From UMGS363 sp051881815 (GTDB lineage: Bacteria; Bacillota; Clostridia; Oscillospirales; Ruminococcaceae), in assembly GCA_051881815.1 (NCBI GenBank), contig JBJEQP010000075.1:1-64000 (forward strand): 64,000 nucleotides of DNA, in the 5' to 3' direction. How positions within the stretch are numbered: position 1 is the first letter of the stretch; every line of letters starts with the position of its first letter. The notes beneath the pieces were generated by a model. The model worked only from the letters and a program-made list of their open reading frames with translations. It was not told the DNA's origin and made no database searches. Shown in pieces: positions 1 to 8,164 of this stretch. A program made the position numbers and the translations under genes.

Positions 1-5
1 GCATT

Positions 6-36
6 ACAGGAAGAGATTGGATTTTATCCTGTTTTT
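6..36 (+). terminator. Weak candidate terminator of a gene left of the window
   Basis: Six-base arms ACAGGA (6-11) and TCCTGT (27-32) with a 15-base loop are followed by TTTTT (32-36). The stem is short, so this is only a tentative end of an upstream plus-strand transcript. From here to the promoter at 158 the DNA is very AT-rich and I see no supportable gene. Confidence 0.25.
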
Positions 37-157
37 AAATGGTGTTTAGTATTATTTGAAGTTAGAAAATATTTTTATGCAATTAATATAATTTTCTTGT
101 ATATTTCGTTCAGAAATATACAAAAAAATAAAAATATATTACAATTCGGATATGTAC

Positions 158-186
158 TTAACATTTAAAAAAATATGTGGTATAAT
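158..186 (+). promoter_or_regulatory. Promoter of the class A PBP gene
   Basis: -35 TTAACA (158-163), 17-base spacer, -10 TATAAT (181-186) preceded by TGG, an extended -10. The predicted transcript starts near 193, about 50 bases before the ATG at 243. Confidence 0.7.
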
Positions 187-242
187 TAACTATATAAAAT
201 AGATTATTCGTCACGTTGTTTTTCAGAAAGGATTTTAATAGA

Positions 243-2513
243 ATGGCAAATCATTATAGTGATAACAATCAAGAAATTATTTCCGATCAGGATGATTCTT
301 CCACACATCGTACTAATAATAAAAAAAATAACAAACGCCCAAAAAACAGATCAAAGAAAAAAACACACCCGGTAAAAAAATTCTTTGCCATAGTAGGCAC
401 TACCCTGCTTTCGCTTTTTCTGATAGTTGTTATATCCGGATCTATAATTGCAGCTGCACTGACAGTTTATGTTCTTCAATTTGCGGATCAGGATGCTGTT
501 GATATATCTCTGTCTGACCTTGACCTTGATTACACTACTTTTATATATGGTTATGATGAAAATGAATCTCTTGTAGAATTAAAAAGCATAAGCAGAAACG
601 CTGACCGTATTCCGGTCACTATAGACCAGATTCCACAACACGTTCAGGATGCATTTGTTTACATTGAAGATGAACGTTTCTATGAACATTACGGTGTTGA
701 CTGGAAACGTACATTTGCTGCATTTACCAACGAAATTCTCCACATGTGGGGTCGTCAAGGTGCATCAACTATTACCCAGCAGCTTGTAAAAAATGTCACA
801 GGCGATGCAGATGTTAAATGGGACAGAAAGATCCGAGAGATATTCCGTGCAGCAACACTTGAAAAATACTGTCCCAAAACCGACATTCTTGAAGCATATC
901 TTAATTATATTGGTTTCGGTGGAAGCACATCAGGCATACAAGCAGCTTCACTTAAATATTTTGGAAAAGATGTTTCAGAACTGACTATTGCCGAAGGTGC
1001 TTGCCTTGCCGGAATCCCCAAAAACCCTGAAGTAAATAATCCGTTTGCGGTTACAGTCAATTCAAAAGGTGAAACGGTATATGGCAAGGATCTTTGTCTT
1101 GAACGTCAGAAGCTTGTCCTTGCAGCTATGTATAAAAATGCCGTTATATCCAAGCGTCAGTATGAAGATGCGATCAACGAGGAAATTATTTTTGTTGACC
1201 CAAATGCAAAGTATGAAGATAACGAAAAAAGAGTTCAGAACTGGTTCGTTGATATGGTTATCCGTGATGTTATCTTGGATTTTCAGGATCTTTACGGAAT
1301 AGACTATGACGAAGCAAGTGATAAGCTTTACAACGGCGGTTATGAGATCTATACAACTGTTGATATAAAAATGCAGGAAGAGCTTGAAGAAAAGTTTAAG
1401 GATTACACAAACTTTTCGCAAAATGTCTTGATCGATCCACCACAGGCAGCATTTATCTGCATGGATTATCAAGGCAATATAAAAGCTGTTGTTGGTGGTA
1501 TAGGCGCAAAATCTCAATCTAATATTTCCAACAGAGCAACAAGAGCTACACGTTCTCCGGGTTCATGTATAAAACCTATAACTTCGTACGGCTATGCTAT
1601 CGAAAATGATCTTATTACATGGTCATCAATTTTTACAAATAAACCTGTTACAGAGATCCTTGATGAAAAAACAAACCAGAAGCGTTCCTGGCCGTATAAC
1701 TATAATTCCAAAACCTATGATTACGCAGGATATTTCACATTCCAGGCTCTTCAGCGTTCGCTTAATACCGTTCCTGCGCAGCTTATTCAGATGGAAACTC
1801 CGCAGGCAGTATTTGATTTCCTTCAGAACAAGTTCCAAATAACGACTTTGACCGCCAGCGATGCCGATCTTGCACCTTTGTCTGTCGGAGCTCTTACAAA
1901 AGGCCTTACCCTTAAAGAGCTTGTTGCAGCATATCAGGTATTCGGCAACGGCGGAAAATACTATAAGCCGACTTCATATACTCAAGTTCTTGATTCAAAC
2001 GGCAAAGTGATTCTTCAGCATAAATATACTCCTATACAAGCAATAAGTAAGGAATCTGCTTATGTAATGAATAAGCTTTTGCAGACAGTAATCGAAGGTC
2101 CTAACGGTACAGGTAGAGCTGCAAAGCTTGCCAATACACCTCTTGTCGGCAAAACAGGTACTTCTCAGGATTGGAAAGACCTTTCTTTCGTTGGATGCAC
2201 ACCTGATTACGTCAGCGGAATATGGTATGGTTATGATATTCCTAAAGAAATTCCAACAGGAACATATTACAGTTCTTCAATATGCTGGAAAAATGTATTC
2301 GGTGATATTGCAGATGCAGGACCAACAAAATCCTTCCCAGAATGCAGTGATGTTCAAGAGCTGTATTACTGTACCAAGACGGGTAAACTTGCAAGCGGAA
2401 CTTGCCCGACTTCAAGTGTAGGATATTATAAGAGCACAAACATTCCTGAAATGTGTTCGGGACATCATGACGAAGATAAAGAAGAATCAGAAAAGAAAAA
2501 GCAAAACAACTAA
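243..2513 (+). CDS. Class A penicillin-binding protein (PBP1A type transglycosylase/transpeptidase)
   Basis: Bifunctional peptidoglycan synthase: polymerises lipid II and cross-links stem peptides on the outer face of the membrane. The 756-residue protein has a Lys/Arg/Asn-rich cytoplasmic tail, one membrane anchor near residues 40-70, a GT51 domain (EDERFYEHYGVDW near 142, GASTITQQLVKN near 170) and a transpeptidase domain with SxxK (SPGSCIKP, near 437), SLN (near 506) and KTG (VGKTGTSQ, near 635). All catalytic motifs are present. The C-terminus ends in a Cys-containing region and a charged Glu/Lys tail. ATG at 243 is preferred over an upstream TTG at 216 because AGAAAGGA (225-232) sits 10 bases before it. 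Its own promoter is at 158-186 and a terminator follows directly. Confidence 0.93.
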   Translation: MANHYSDNNQEIISDQDDSSTHRTNNKKNNKRPKNRSKKKTHPVKKFFAIVGTTLLSLFLIVVISGSIIAAALTVYVLQFADQDAVDISLSDLDLDYTTFIYGYDENESLVELKSISRNADRIPVTIDQIPQHVQDAFVYIEDERFYEHYGVDWKRTFAAFTNEILHMWGRQGASTITQQLVKNVTGDADVKWDRKIREIFRAATLEKYCPKTDILEAYLNYIGFGGSTSGIQAASLKYFGKDVSELTIAEGACLAGIPKNPEVNNPFAVTVNSKGETVYGKDLCLERQKLVLAAMYKNAVISKRQYEDAINEEIIFVDPNAKYEDNEKRVQNWFVDMVIRDVILDFQDLYGIDYDEASDKLYNGGYEIYTTVDIKMQEELEEKFKDYTNFSQNVLIDPPQAAFICMDYQGNIKAVVGGIGAKSQSNISNRATRATRSPGSCIKPITSYGYAIENDLITWSSIFTNKPVTEILDEKTNQKRSWPYNYNSKTYDYAGYFTFQALQRSLNTVPAQLIQMETPQAVFDFLQNKFQITTLTASDADLAPLSVGALTKGLTLKELVAAYQVFGNGGKYYKPTSYTQVLDSNGKVILQHKYTPIQAISKESAYVMNKLLQTVIEGPNGTGRAAKLANTPLVGKTGTSQDWKDLSFVGCTPDYVSGIWYGYDIPKEIPTGTYYSSSICWKNVFGDIADAGPTKSFPECSDVQELYYCTKTGKLASGTCPTSSVGYYKSTNIPEMCSGHHDEDKEESEKKKQNN

Positions 2514-2516
2514 TCA

Positions 2517-2549
2517 ATTAATGGCAGATGTTTTCTGCCATTAATTTTT
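2517..2549 (+). terminator. Intrinsic terminator after the PBP gene
   Basis: Perfect 12-base-pair stem (ATTAATGGCAGA at 2517-2528, its complement at 2534-2545) with a 5-base loop and a T-run to 2549. The Shine-Dalgarno AAGGAG of the next gene begins at 2550, so that gene depends on readthrough or an unseen promoter inside the PBP gene. Confidence 0.75.
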
Positions 2550-2560
2550 AAGGAGAAAAT

Positions 2561-3676
2561 ATGGAAAGACTAAAACTTGTTTGTCCGTGTCATTTCGGAC
2601 TTGAAAGCGTATTGAAATTTGAAGTGACGAAAATTGGCGGAGAAGACATAAACGTTACAGATGGAAGAGTATCATTCACAGGTGATTTTTCTACGATTGC
2701 TCGAGCAAATATTTGTCTTGCATCGGCTGAGAGAGTTCTTATTGAACTTGCTTCATTCAAGGCAACATCATTTGAAGAGCTTTTTCAGGGAGTAAAAGCT
2801 ATTCCCTTTGAGGAATATATTGGAAAGGACGATGTTTTCCCCGTTAAAGGCTACTCCCTGAACTCAACACTTCACAGTGTCCCCGACTGTCAGTCTATTA
2901 TAAAAAAAGCTGTTGTTGAACGTCTTAAAAGCAAGTATAATATCAACTGGTTCAGCGAAACGGGAAATACTTATCAGATACAGTTCAGCATACAAAACGA
3001 TAATACTGTGATTTATTTTGATACAACGGGTGCAGGTCTTCACAAACGCGGATACAGACGAAACTCCAACGCTGCTCCGATCAAGGAAACTCTTGCGGCA
3101 GGTATCATTGACCTTTCTCGTGTCAGAAGTAATTCTATCGTATGTGATCCGTTCTGCGGAAGTGGCACACTTATTATTGAAGCGGCATATAAAGCTCTAA
3201 ATATCGCCCCGGGTCTGAAACGGCATTTTGCAGCTGAAAAATGGGATATTATTGATCCCAAGATATGGGAAGACGTCCGTGCTGATGCTTTAGATGCAAT
3301 AAAAAAAGATACAGATTTCTTTGCTTATGGATATGATATAGACCCTGAAGCAGTTGCTCTTACACAGGAAAACTGCCGAAAAGCAGGCATCCGGAAACGC
3401 GTTAAGATCGAACAGGCTGATATACGAAGCTATGTAAATGAGCCAAATACGATCACTATCTGCAATCCGCCATACGGCGAAAGAATGCTTGAGATCAAAG
3501 AAGCCGAAGAGCTTTATAAGATCATGGGACAGCGTTTTACAGCCGACTCTGAAGCTCCTGCTTTTATTATTGCGCCACATGAACAGTTTGAACAGTACTT
3601 CGGAAAAAAAGCTGACAAGCGCCGAAAGCTTTACAACGGAATGATAAAATGCCAGCTTTATATGTACTTTAAATAA
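2561..3676 (+). CDS. THUMP-domain class I SAM-dependent RNA methyltransferase (RlmL-N/YpsC type)
   Basis: Predicted to methylate a guanine N2 in 23S rRNA, as known for the RlmL/YpsC family; the exact target cannot be read from the sequence. The 371 residues contain an N-terminal ferredoxin-like/THUMP region (about 1-150), then a Rossmann methyltransferase with the SAM-binding motif VCDPFCGSGTLIIEAAY near residue 194 and the catalytic NPPYGER near 301, typical of N2-guanine methylases. The C-terminus (KLYNGMIKCQLYMYFK) matches the usual family ending. AAGGAG is 5 bases upstream of the ATG. It lies directly after the PBP terminator and converges on the glycosidase-like gene. Confidence 0.88.
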   Translation: MERLKLVCPCHFGLESVLKFEVTKIGGEDINVTDGRVSFTGDFSTIARANICLASAERVLIELASFKATSFEELFQGVKAIPFEEYIGKDDVFPVKGYSLNSTLHSVPDCQSIIKKAVVERLKSKYNINWFSETGNTYQIQFSIQNDNTVIYFDTTGAGLHKRGYRRNSNAAPIKETLAAGIIDLSRVRSNSIVCDPFCGSGTLIIEAAYKALNIAPGLKRHFAAEKWDIIDPKIWEDVRADALDAIKKDTDFFAYGYDIDPEAVALTQENCRKAGIRKRVKIEQADIRSYVNEPNTITICNPPYGERMLEIKEAEELYKIMGQRFTADSEAPAFIIAPHEQFEQYFGKKADKRRKLYNGMIKCQLYMYFK

Positions 3677-3679
3677 TGA

Positions 3680-3720
3680 ATGATCCTGTTACCGCAGTGC
3701 CGATAACAGGATCATTTTTT
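3680..3720 (+). terminator. Intrinsic terminator after the methyltransferase gene
   Basis: Perfect 12-base-pair stem, ATGATCCTGTTA (3680-3691) with its complement (3704-3715), followed by six T. It lies between convergent genes; the T-run favours the plus-strand transcript, although the hairpin would form in both directions. Confidence 0.85.
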
Positions 3721-3749
3721 ATACGAATCTTTAAAGATTAGTATTATAT

Positions 3750-4976
3750 TCACTTAACAAAATACGATTCAAAACCTTCGCCGATGATCTCTGAAATAAG
3801 GCTGTCATAATCAGCGTGATTTGATCCGCTTTCGGAGATTACAGGAATTACAGAAATATCATTTCCGCATTGTCTCATAATTATTTCAAATGATTTTTTA
3901 AACTTGCTGCTTGGATCAAGCTCGCTGAATACGATCTCATTGTTATTATAAACAATGCTCTCAGTAAACTCTGTGGGATCAAAATCAATGAGCAGCGTAT
4001 AATCGCTTAATTCACTCGGTTTAAAAATCTCTGATTTGCCATATATTATATCTGATGCGTTGATTCTGATAGACAGTTCTGCATTATGTTCACCCGCAGC
4101 ATTTTTAGCGATATTGGCAAGCTCGATCAGTGCTTTGTACTTATTTGGATCTTTTACCGTATCTCCAAGAAGCGTAAGATCGGAATTTCGGAATGACGGG
4201 AATACCAGACCGCTTAAAACAATTTGATCAAAGCCTGCAGCTGAAACCTCATCGGAAAGGAATCTTACCATTTCTTTTGTTTCCTCTTCGAATGGAGAAA
4301 GCCATGGCTTTCCGCCCTTGTCAGCTGCGGTATCAAGCCAGGTAGAACCATCAAGCGCATGATATGAACCGTCACGGTATTCACCATACCGGTTATTATC
4401 TTCAAGAATATTCAGTTCTGCGATCATTTTAAGACCGCTGTTCTTTACAAGATATGCGATTTGCTGGATTGGCATATTGCCTACGACCGCATTATCATCA
4501 AGATTTGCCGTTTTGGAAGCTGTACTGTAATAAATCTTTCCGCCTTTTGCTTTCAAAGTGACTGAAACTGCGGTATATCCGTCTGCTTTTACCTGATCGA
4601 GCATTGCAGAAAACTGCGAAGGATCATTTAGTACATTTTCAGAAAGCATAAATGCGGTAAATCCCATGGAATTGTTTTTATCATCTGACGGGATGTCATT
4701 TTGACTTGGTTTTTCCGAAGCTTCAAGGTCCTCATCAGAAGCAGATGTTTCGGAAGCATCAGTTGTTACAACAGGCGGAGTCCACGGTTCCTCCTGATTT
4801 TCCATCCCCTCGTCTTCTTTACTCAAATAATTCATTATCGGCTTTCCAACGCTGTAACCTACAAAAACAAGAGCCGCTATTATTATCATTCCAAACAGAA
4901 TACGAAGTGCCTTTTTTAATCTTTTCTTTTTTTCATAAGAATAGGTTCGATAAACCTTTCTTCCTTTTTTTGACAT
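3750..4976 (-). CDS. Membrane-anchored glycoside-hydrolase-like protein (DUF4015-like)
   Basis: Function unproven. The 408-residue protein has a basic N-terminus (MSKKGRKVYRTYSYEKKKRL), one transmembrane segment near residues 27-48, an acidic Ser/Glu/Asp-rich linker and a C-terminal domain from about residue 100 that reads like the TIM-barrel putative glycosidases of the DUF4015 group (phrases on 'DGYTAVSVTLKAKGGKIYY' and 'WLSPFEEET' have the style of that family). It should sit outside the membrane. ATG at 4976 is chosen because AAAGGA lies 8 bases upstream, 22 bases after the stop of the RnfA-like gene; an in-frame ATG at 5027 overlaps that gene and lacks a binding site. Last gene of the rpe-rnfDEA-like operon, which suggests a shared membrane-related role. 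Confidence 0.6.
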   Translation of the reverse strand: MSKKGRKVYRTYSYEKKKRLKKALRILFGMIIIAALVFVGYSVGKPIMNYLSKEDEGMENQEEPWTPPVVTTDASETSASDEDLEASEKPSQNDIPSDDKNNSMGFTAFMLSENVLNDPSQFSAMLDQVKADGYTAVSVTLKAKGGKIYYSTASKTANLDDNAVVGNMPIQQIAYLVKNSGLKMIAELNILEDNNRYGEYRDGSYHALDGSTWLDTAADKGGKPWLSPFEEETKEMVRFLSDEVSAAGFDQIVLSGLVFPSFRNSDLTLLGDTVKDPNKYKALIELANIAKNAAGEHNAELSIRINASDIIYGKSEIFKPSELSDYTLLIDFDPTEFTESIVYNNNEIVFSELDPSSKFKKSFEIIMRQCGNDISVIPVISESGSNHADYDSLISEIIGEGFESYFVK

Positions 4977-4998
4977 TATATCCGTCCTTTCAAGTGTT

Positions 4999-5601
4999 TT
5001 ATCTGACTGTTGTTGATGCAAGTCCATAAAATGCCATACTTATTATACCGATATATATCAGTGTTAAAGGATAGCCGCGAAAACAATATGGGACTGACGA
5101 ATCATGCAGTCTATCATAAACAATTGCAGTTATATAGATCGCAAACATAAAGCCTAAACCGGTTCCTATACCTCTAAAAACATATTCCGACAGCAATGTA
5201 CAGCTCTGTGAATTAATAAACATAGCACCAAGAATTGCACAGTTAAGCGCCGAAAGATGAATAAATTTCTTAATTTTAAGAAATCTCTTATACAAAAACC
5301 TCCATAAAATAAGCAGAGTAATTATATAAACAACGCTGAGAATCGCAACATATATAAACGGCTGATAAATATAAATCTTTTCATCCTGAAGATCCATTTT
5401 AAGAAGAAAATTATCAGCAAAAAAGCCTAAGAACCCTGTTATTACAGAAAAATACACCGCACATAAACCGAAACCGAATATATTCTTTCTGTTACGGGAA
5501 ACGGAAATGAGTGTACTTGTGTCAATAGCCCTTGTAAACACCGTGTTTTCAACAAATATCAATGCAAGCGACATTGAGATCAATCTGAATAACTCTGACA
5601 T
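4999..5601 (-). CDS. RnfA/NqrE-like integral membrane protein with a lost iron-sulfur cysteine
   Basis: Homolog of the six-helix subunit A of the Rnf electron-transport complex. The N-terminal signature lines up without gaps: canonical N-N-F-V-L-x-K-F-L-G-L-C-P is replaced by E-N-T-V-F-T-R-A-I-D-T-S-T, so the Fe-S cysteine is Ser29. The second cysteine is kept (LNC, Cys121). The C-terminal signature VPYCFRGYPLTLIYIGIISMAF matches the family's VPxPFRGxPIxLIxAGLMSLAF well. About 200 residues, normal length. GTG at 5604 and ATG at 5601 are adjacent; GGGAGGG lies 6-9 bases upstream and ATG is preferred. Lies 16 bases after the RnfE-like gene. Electron transfer through this subunit is doubtful. 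Confidence 0.8.
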   Translation of the reverse strand: MSELFRLISMSLALIFVENTVFTRAIDTSTLISVSRNRKNIFGFGLCAVYFSVITGFLGFFADNFLLKMDLQDEKIYIYQPFIYVAILSVVYIITLLILWRFLYKRFLKIKKFIHLSALNCAILGAMFINSQSCTLLSEYVFRGIGTGLGFMFAIYITAIVYDRLHDSSVPYCFRGYPLTLIYIGIISMAFYGLASTTVR

Positions 5602-5620
5602 CACAAGTAACCCTCCCTTT

Positions 5621-6238
5621 TTAATTGCTGACTTTTCTTATCAAGAGTAAAATACCGCGCAATGCAGCAGCAAATATCCCAAGAAGAATAAATCCTCCAA
5701 ACGGATGATAAAACGCCTTAAAAAGCATTGGCAAAGCAATTACATTTCCGTTTATTTCTCCGGTAGATATTATCTCCCTGATCAAACCGAAAAGCAGTAC
5801 AACGATATCATAACCAATGATTCCAAAAGCCAGGTCAAGAACCATTTTTCCCTTTTTTTCCGTTAAAAAAGCTGTATCAGAATGAAAAATAATAAACGAG
5901 TTGGTTATCAGGAGCGGAAAATATATTCCCATATTCTGTAACGTTTGCGGAAACAGTGAAGAAAATATAATTGCTGCAGGAACATAAACAAGTGCACCAA
6001 TAACAATATAGACTATTACTCTTACTGTATAAATGACCTTTTGCGGAATAAATGATGACAAAAGCATCGTGCAAAATGTTATCACAGAAAAAGTAAGAGC
6101 AAGTATCGCTGCATTTTTTAATGTATTCGCGATAACTATAACAGGAGCAATTGCTGTTCCAAGAACAAGCACAAGATTATTTCGCACCATAGCATTATAT
6201 ATCACGGAACCTAATGATCTATTTTTCTGATTATTCAT
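5621..6238 (-). CDS. RnfE/NqrD-like integral membrane protein lacking both iron-sulfur cysteines
   Basis: Homolog of Rnf subunit E, which pairs with RnfA. The ungapped match K-N-N-x-x-L-V-Q-L-L-G-L-C-P to R-N-N-L-V-L-V-L-G-T-A-I-A-P puts Ala31 at the first Fe-S cysteine; the following NTLKNA is intact. The second site, TNC in canonical proteins (GIFIPLIVTNC), reads GIYFPLLITNS, so Ser114 replaces it. LIREII matches the family's GSLREII. 205 residues, normal length, several hydrophobic helices throughout. The start overlaps the stop of the RnfD-like gene by 8 bases, so the two are translationally coupled. Membership in the family is clear; redox activity by the normal route is not expected. 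Confidence 0.8.
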   Translation of the reverse strand: MNNQKNRSLGSVIYNAMVRNNLVLVLGTAIAPVIVIANTLKNAAILALTFSVITFCTMLLSSFIPQKVIYTVRVIVYIVIGALVYVPAAIIFSSLFPQTLQNMGIYFPLLITNSFIIFHSDTAFLTEKKGKMVLDLAFGIIGYDIVVLLFGLIREIISTGEINGNVIALPMLFKAFYHPFGGFILLGIFAAALRGILLLIRKVSN

Positions 6239-7238
6239 TGTTCAAACCGCTTTCATCTGTTTCTTTTTCCTTTGCGGAAGCAACAGCCGATCTTTTATTC
6301 TTTGCTTTAGAAAGCATTTTGGCAAAAGAGATCATCTTTCTGTCAAGCTCAATACCAAACGGAGCTGCAATTATCACTGCATATATTATCGGATTCTCAA
6401 CTTTGGCATAAAACCTGAATACAAGCGTAAGCAATCCGATAAGGACTCCAAGGATAAGTCGTGATGATCTGGTTTTGGGCATTGTTCGATGATCACATGA
6501 AAGAAATATCATTCCGAAAACTATCATACCGCTGCATAAAACGGACAATGTATATTTTGTGTTGAAATCACAGAATATGAGTGTTCCGACAGTAATAACA
6601 GCAAATTGTGAACAAAATGATATTGCAGATATCGATCTGCGCAGCATAAGAAATATGGCTGTAATAATAAAAAGTATTATAAATCCCGTTCCCATAGGTC
6701 CGTAGAATTTTCCAACCAAAAGATCAATAGCTGAATTCGAAACCGCATCATTTGACAGTATAACACTTTTTGACATTGATTGAGATAATGCAGTTTTTAA
6801 CAGTTCATCCGAAGATAATCCCAGATGCACTGTCGGACGAGGATAACTAAACATTTCTGTCGTGAAGCAGACTGATGCAAAAAGAAAGGAAGCTGCTGCA
6901 CCGTTGAATATCTCGTTTCCCCTGCCGCCGAATGCGTGTTTGCAAATTATTATTGCAAAAAGATCTGCTGTTATTACAGCATAAAACGGCACTGCAGCCG
7001 ACATCATCAAAGCTATTGTCAAACCTGTCACAACAGTTGAGATGTCCGTAGTTATCTTTGCCCAGCCTCTCAGTTTATAGCATATCGCATCAGTTAACAA
7101 ACATACAACAACCGAAACAATAATTATCATTGCCGCTCTTATACCATAATAATACACAGCAATAACTGCCGGAATAAGAAGTGCAATAAGCATATCCGCC
7201 GAGATCAGGTTATCTGATTTTGAATTTATATGATCCAT
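6231..7238 (-). CDS. RnfD/NqrB-like integral membrane protein with a degenerate flavin site
   Basis: Homolog of Rnf subunit D. About 335 residues with many hydrophobic segments; recognisable stretches are DISTVVTGLTIALMM near 65, KHAFGGRGNEIFN near 100-112 (canonical GGLGxNxFNPA) and FYGPMGTGF. Canonical D carries FMN on a threonine in a SGAT(P) motif; the matching stretch here is DAVSNSAID, with Ala near residue 170 where Thr is expected. TTG at 7250 would start too close to its upstream GAGAGA; ATG at 7238 is used, with likely reinitiation after the rpe stop at 7247. Operon order D-E-A is the standard Rnf order with C, G and B missing. Confidence 0.78.
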   Translation of the reverse strand: MDHINSKSDNLISADMLIALLIPAVIAVYYYGIRAAMIIIVSVVVCLLTDAICYKLRGWAKITTDISTVVTGLTIALMMSAAVPFYAVITADLFAIIICKHAFGGRGNEIFNGAAASFLFASVCFTTEMFSYPRPTVHLGLSSDELLKTALSQSMSKSVILSNDAVSNSAIDLLVGKFYGPMGTGFIILFIITAIFLMLRRSISAISFCSQFAVITVGTLIFCDFNTKYTLSVLCSGMIVFGMIFLSCDHRTMPKTRSSRLILGVLIGLLTLVFRFYAKVENPIIYAVIIAAPFGIELDRKMISFAKMLSKAKNKRSAVASAKEKETDESGLNNE

Positions 7239-7246
7239 AACAAAAA

Positions 7247-7894
7247 TCAATCTCTCAATAATCCAACTGCTTTTTTCATATCTTCTGCCCCAAAAAGATA
7301 AGAACCTGCAACAAGGATGCTTGCACCCTTCTCCTTGACCTTTGAAGCAGTTTTATCGTTTATTCCTCCGTCAACCTGAATAGGAACGACCAAATTCCGC
7401 TTATCAAGCTCGGCTTTAAGTTCTTCTATCTTTTCAAGAGTTTCCGTAATAAAGCCTTGTCCGCCGAATCCCGGTTCAACTGTCATTACAAGTATCATAT
7501 CGATCTTGTCAAGATAAGGATAAAGAACAGAAACAGGTGTATTGGGTTTTACAGAAACACCGGCTTTTTTGCCATAGGAATGGATCAGGTCGATAACTTC
7601 TCCACAGTCTGAACCTGCTTCAAAATGGAAAGTGATGATATCCGCTCCCGATTCAGCAAACTGCTTGATATACTTTATTGGATCAACGATCATAAGATGA
7701 ACATCAAGAACAATATCCGTGACCTTTGAAACGGATTTAAGCACAGGGATCCCATAACTGATATTATTAACAAAAACCCCATCCATAACATCGAAATGTA
7801 TATAATCGCAGCCTGCTTTTTCCGCGCGTTTGATATCACGCTCAAGATTACAGAGATCTGCACTTAAAATAGAAGCTGAAACAATAGTATCCAC
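7247..7894 (-). CDS. rpe: Ribulose-phosphate 3-epimerase
   Basis: Interconverts ribulose 5-phosphate and xylulose 5-phosphate in the pentose phosphate pathway (cytosol). The 215-residue TIM barrel shows ASILSADL at the N-terminus, YIHFDVMDGVFVNN (catalytic Asp and metal-binding His), DVHLMI, the MTVEPGFGGQGF phosphate-binding loop and VDGGIN. The start is GTG at 7894: GAGGAG lies 7 bases upstream, the protein then begins VDTIVSASILSAD as usual, and the extended frame upstream is AT-rich noise. First gene of the operon with the Rnf-like trio. Confidence 0.93.
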   Translation of the reverse strand: MDTIVSASILSADLCNLERDIKRAEKAGCDYIHFDVMDGVFVNNISYGIPVLKSVSKVTDIVLDVHLMIVDPIKYIKQFAESGADIITFHFEAGSDCGEVIDLIHSYGKKAGVSVKPNTPVSVLYPYLDKIDMILVMTVEPGFGGQGFITETLEKIEELKAELDKRNLVVPIQVDGGINDKTASKVKEKGASILVAGSYLFGAEDMKKAVGLLRD

Positions 7895-7930
7895 AATAAA
7901 TCTCCTCGAAAACACAATTATACATATATC

Positions 7931-7959
7931 ATTATATATCATAATAAAAAAAAAATCAA
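7931..7959 (-). promoter_or_regulatory. Promoter of the rpe-rnfDEA-like operon
   Basis: On the minus strand, -35 TTGATT (7954-7959), 17-base spacer, -10 TATAAT (7931-7936). The -35 hexamer overlaps the end of the stem and start of the T-run of the terminator at 7946-7992, so the end of one operon and the start of the next share bases. Confidence 0.65.
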
Positions 7960-7992
7960 GGTCAAATGCTAAAATTATAAGCATTTGACCTT
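7946..7992 (-). terminator. Strong intrinsic terminator of the obgE-to-DHHW operon
   Basis: Perfect 13-base-pair stem (arms 7958-7970 and 7980-7992, AAGGTCAAATGCT and complement), 9-base loop, followed on the minus strand by GA and ten T. The nearest annotated gene end upstream is at 8165; the gap holds a weak 54-codon open frame discussed in the findings and otherwise nothing I can support. Confidence 0.88.
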
Positions 7993-8164
7993 AATCTATA
8001 TAAAAAACGGCTGCAAGATCAGTTTTTCAGCCAAAGCTCCCCTGCGGATATTTTTAATAAAAATACCACTCTGACCATACCATATTGCTGATGCCGTATA
8101 GTTCATTTTATGCAGCAAACAGCAAAAAGCCACATTATAGGTTTGTCCGCAGAAAAACATAATA

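Noticed and set aside
1..171. Frame 1 is open from the left edge to a stop at 171
   Set aside because: The stretch is AT-rich with Ile/Lys/Asn/Phe bias and no recognisable ending; a weak terminator-like hairpin at 6-36 would fall inside it. Could be the tail of a gene but not supportable.
8005..8035. GGCTG/CAGCC stem with T-run before the real terminator
   Set aside because: Only five base pairs with a 14-base loop; the 13-base-pair terminator at 7946-7992 explains the operon end better.
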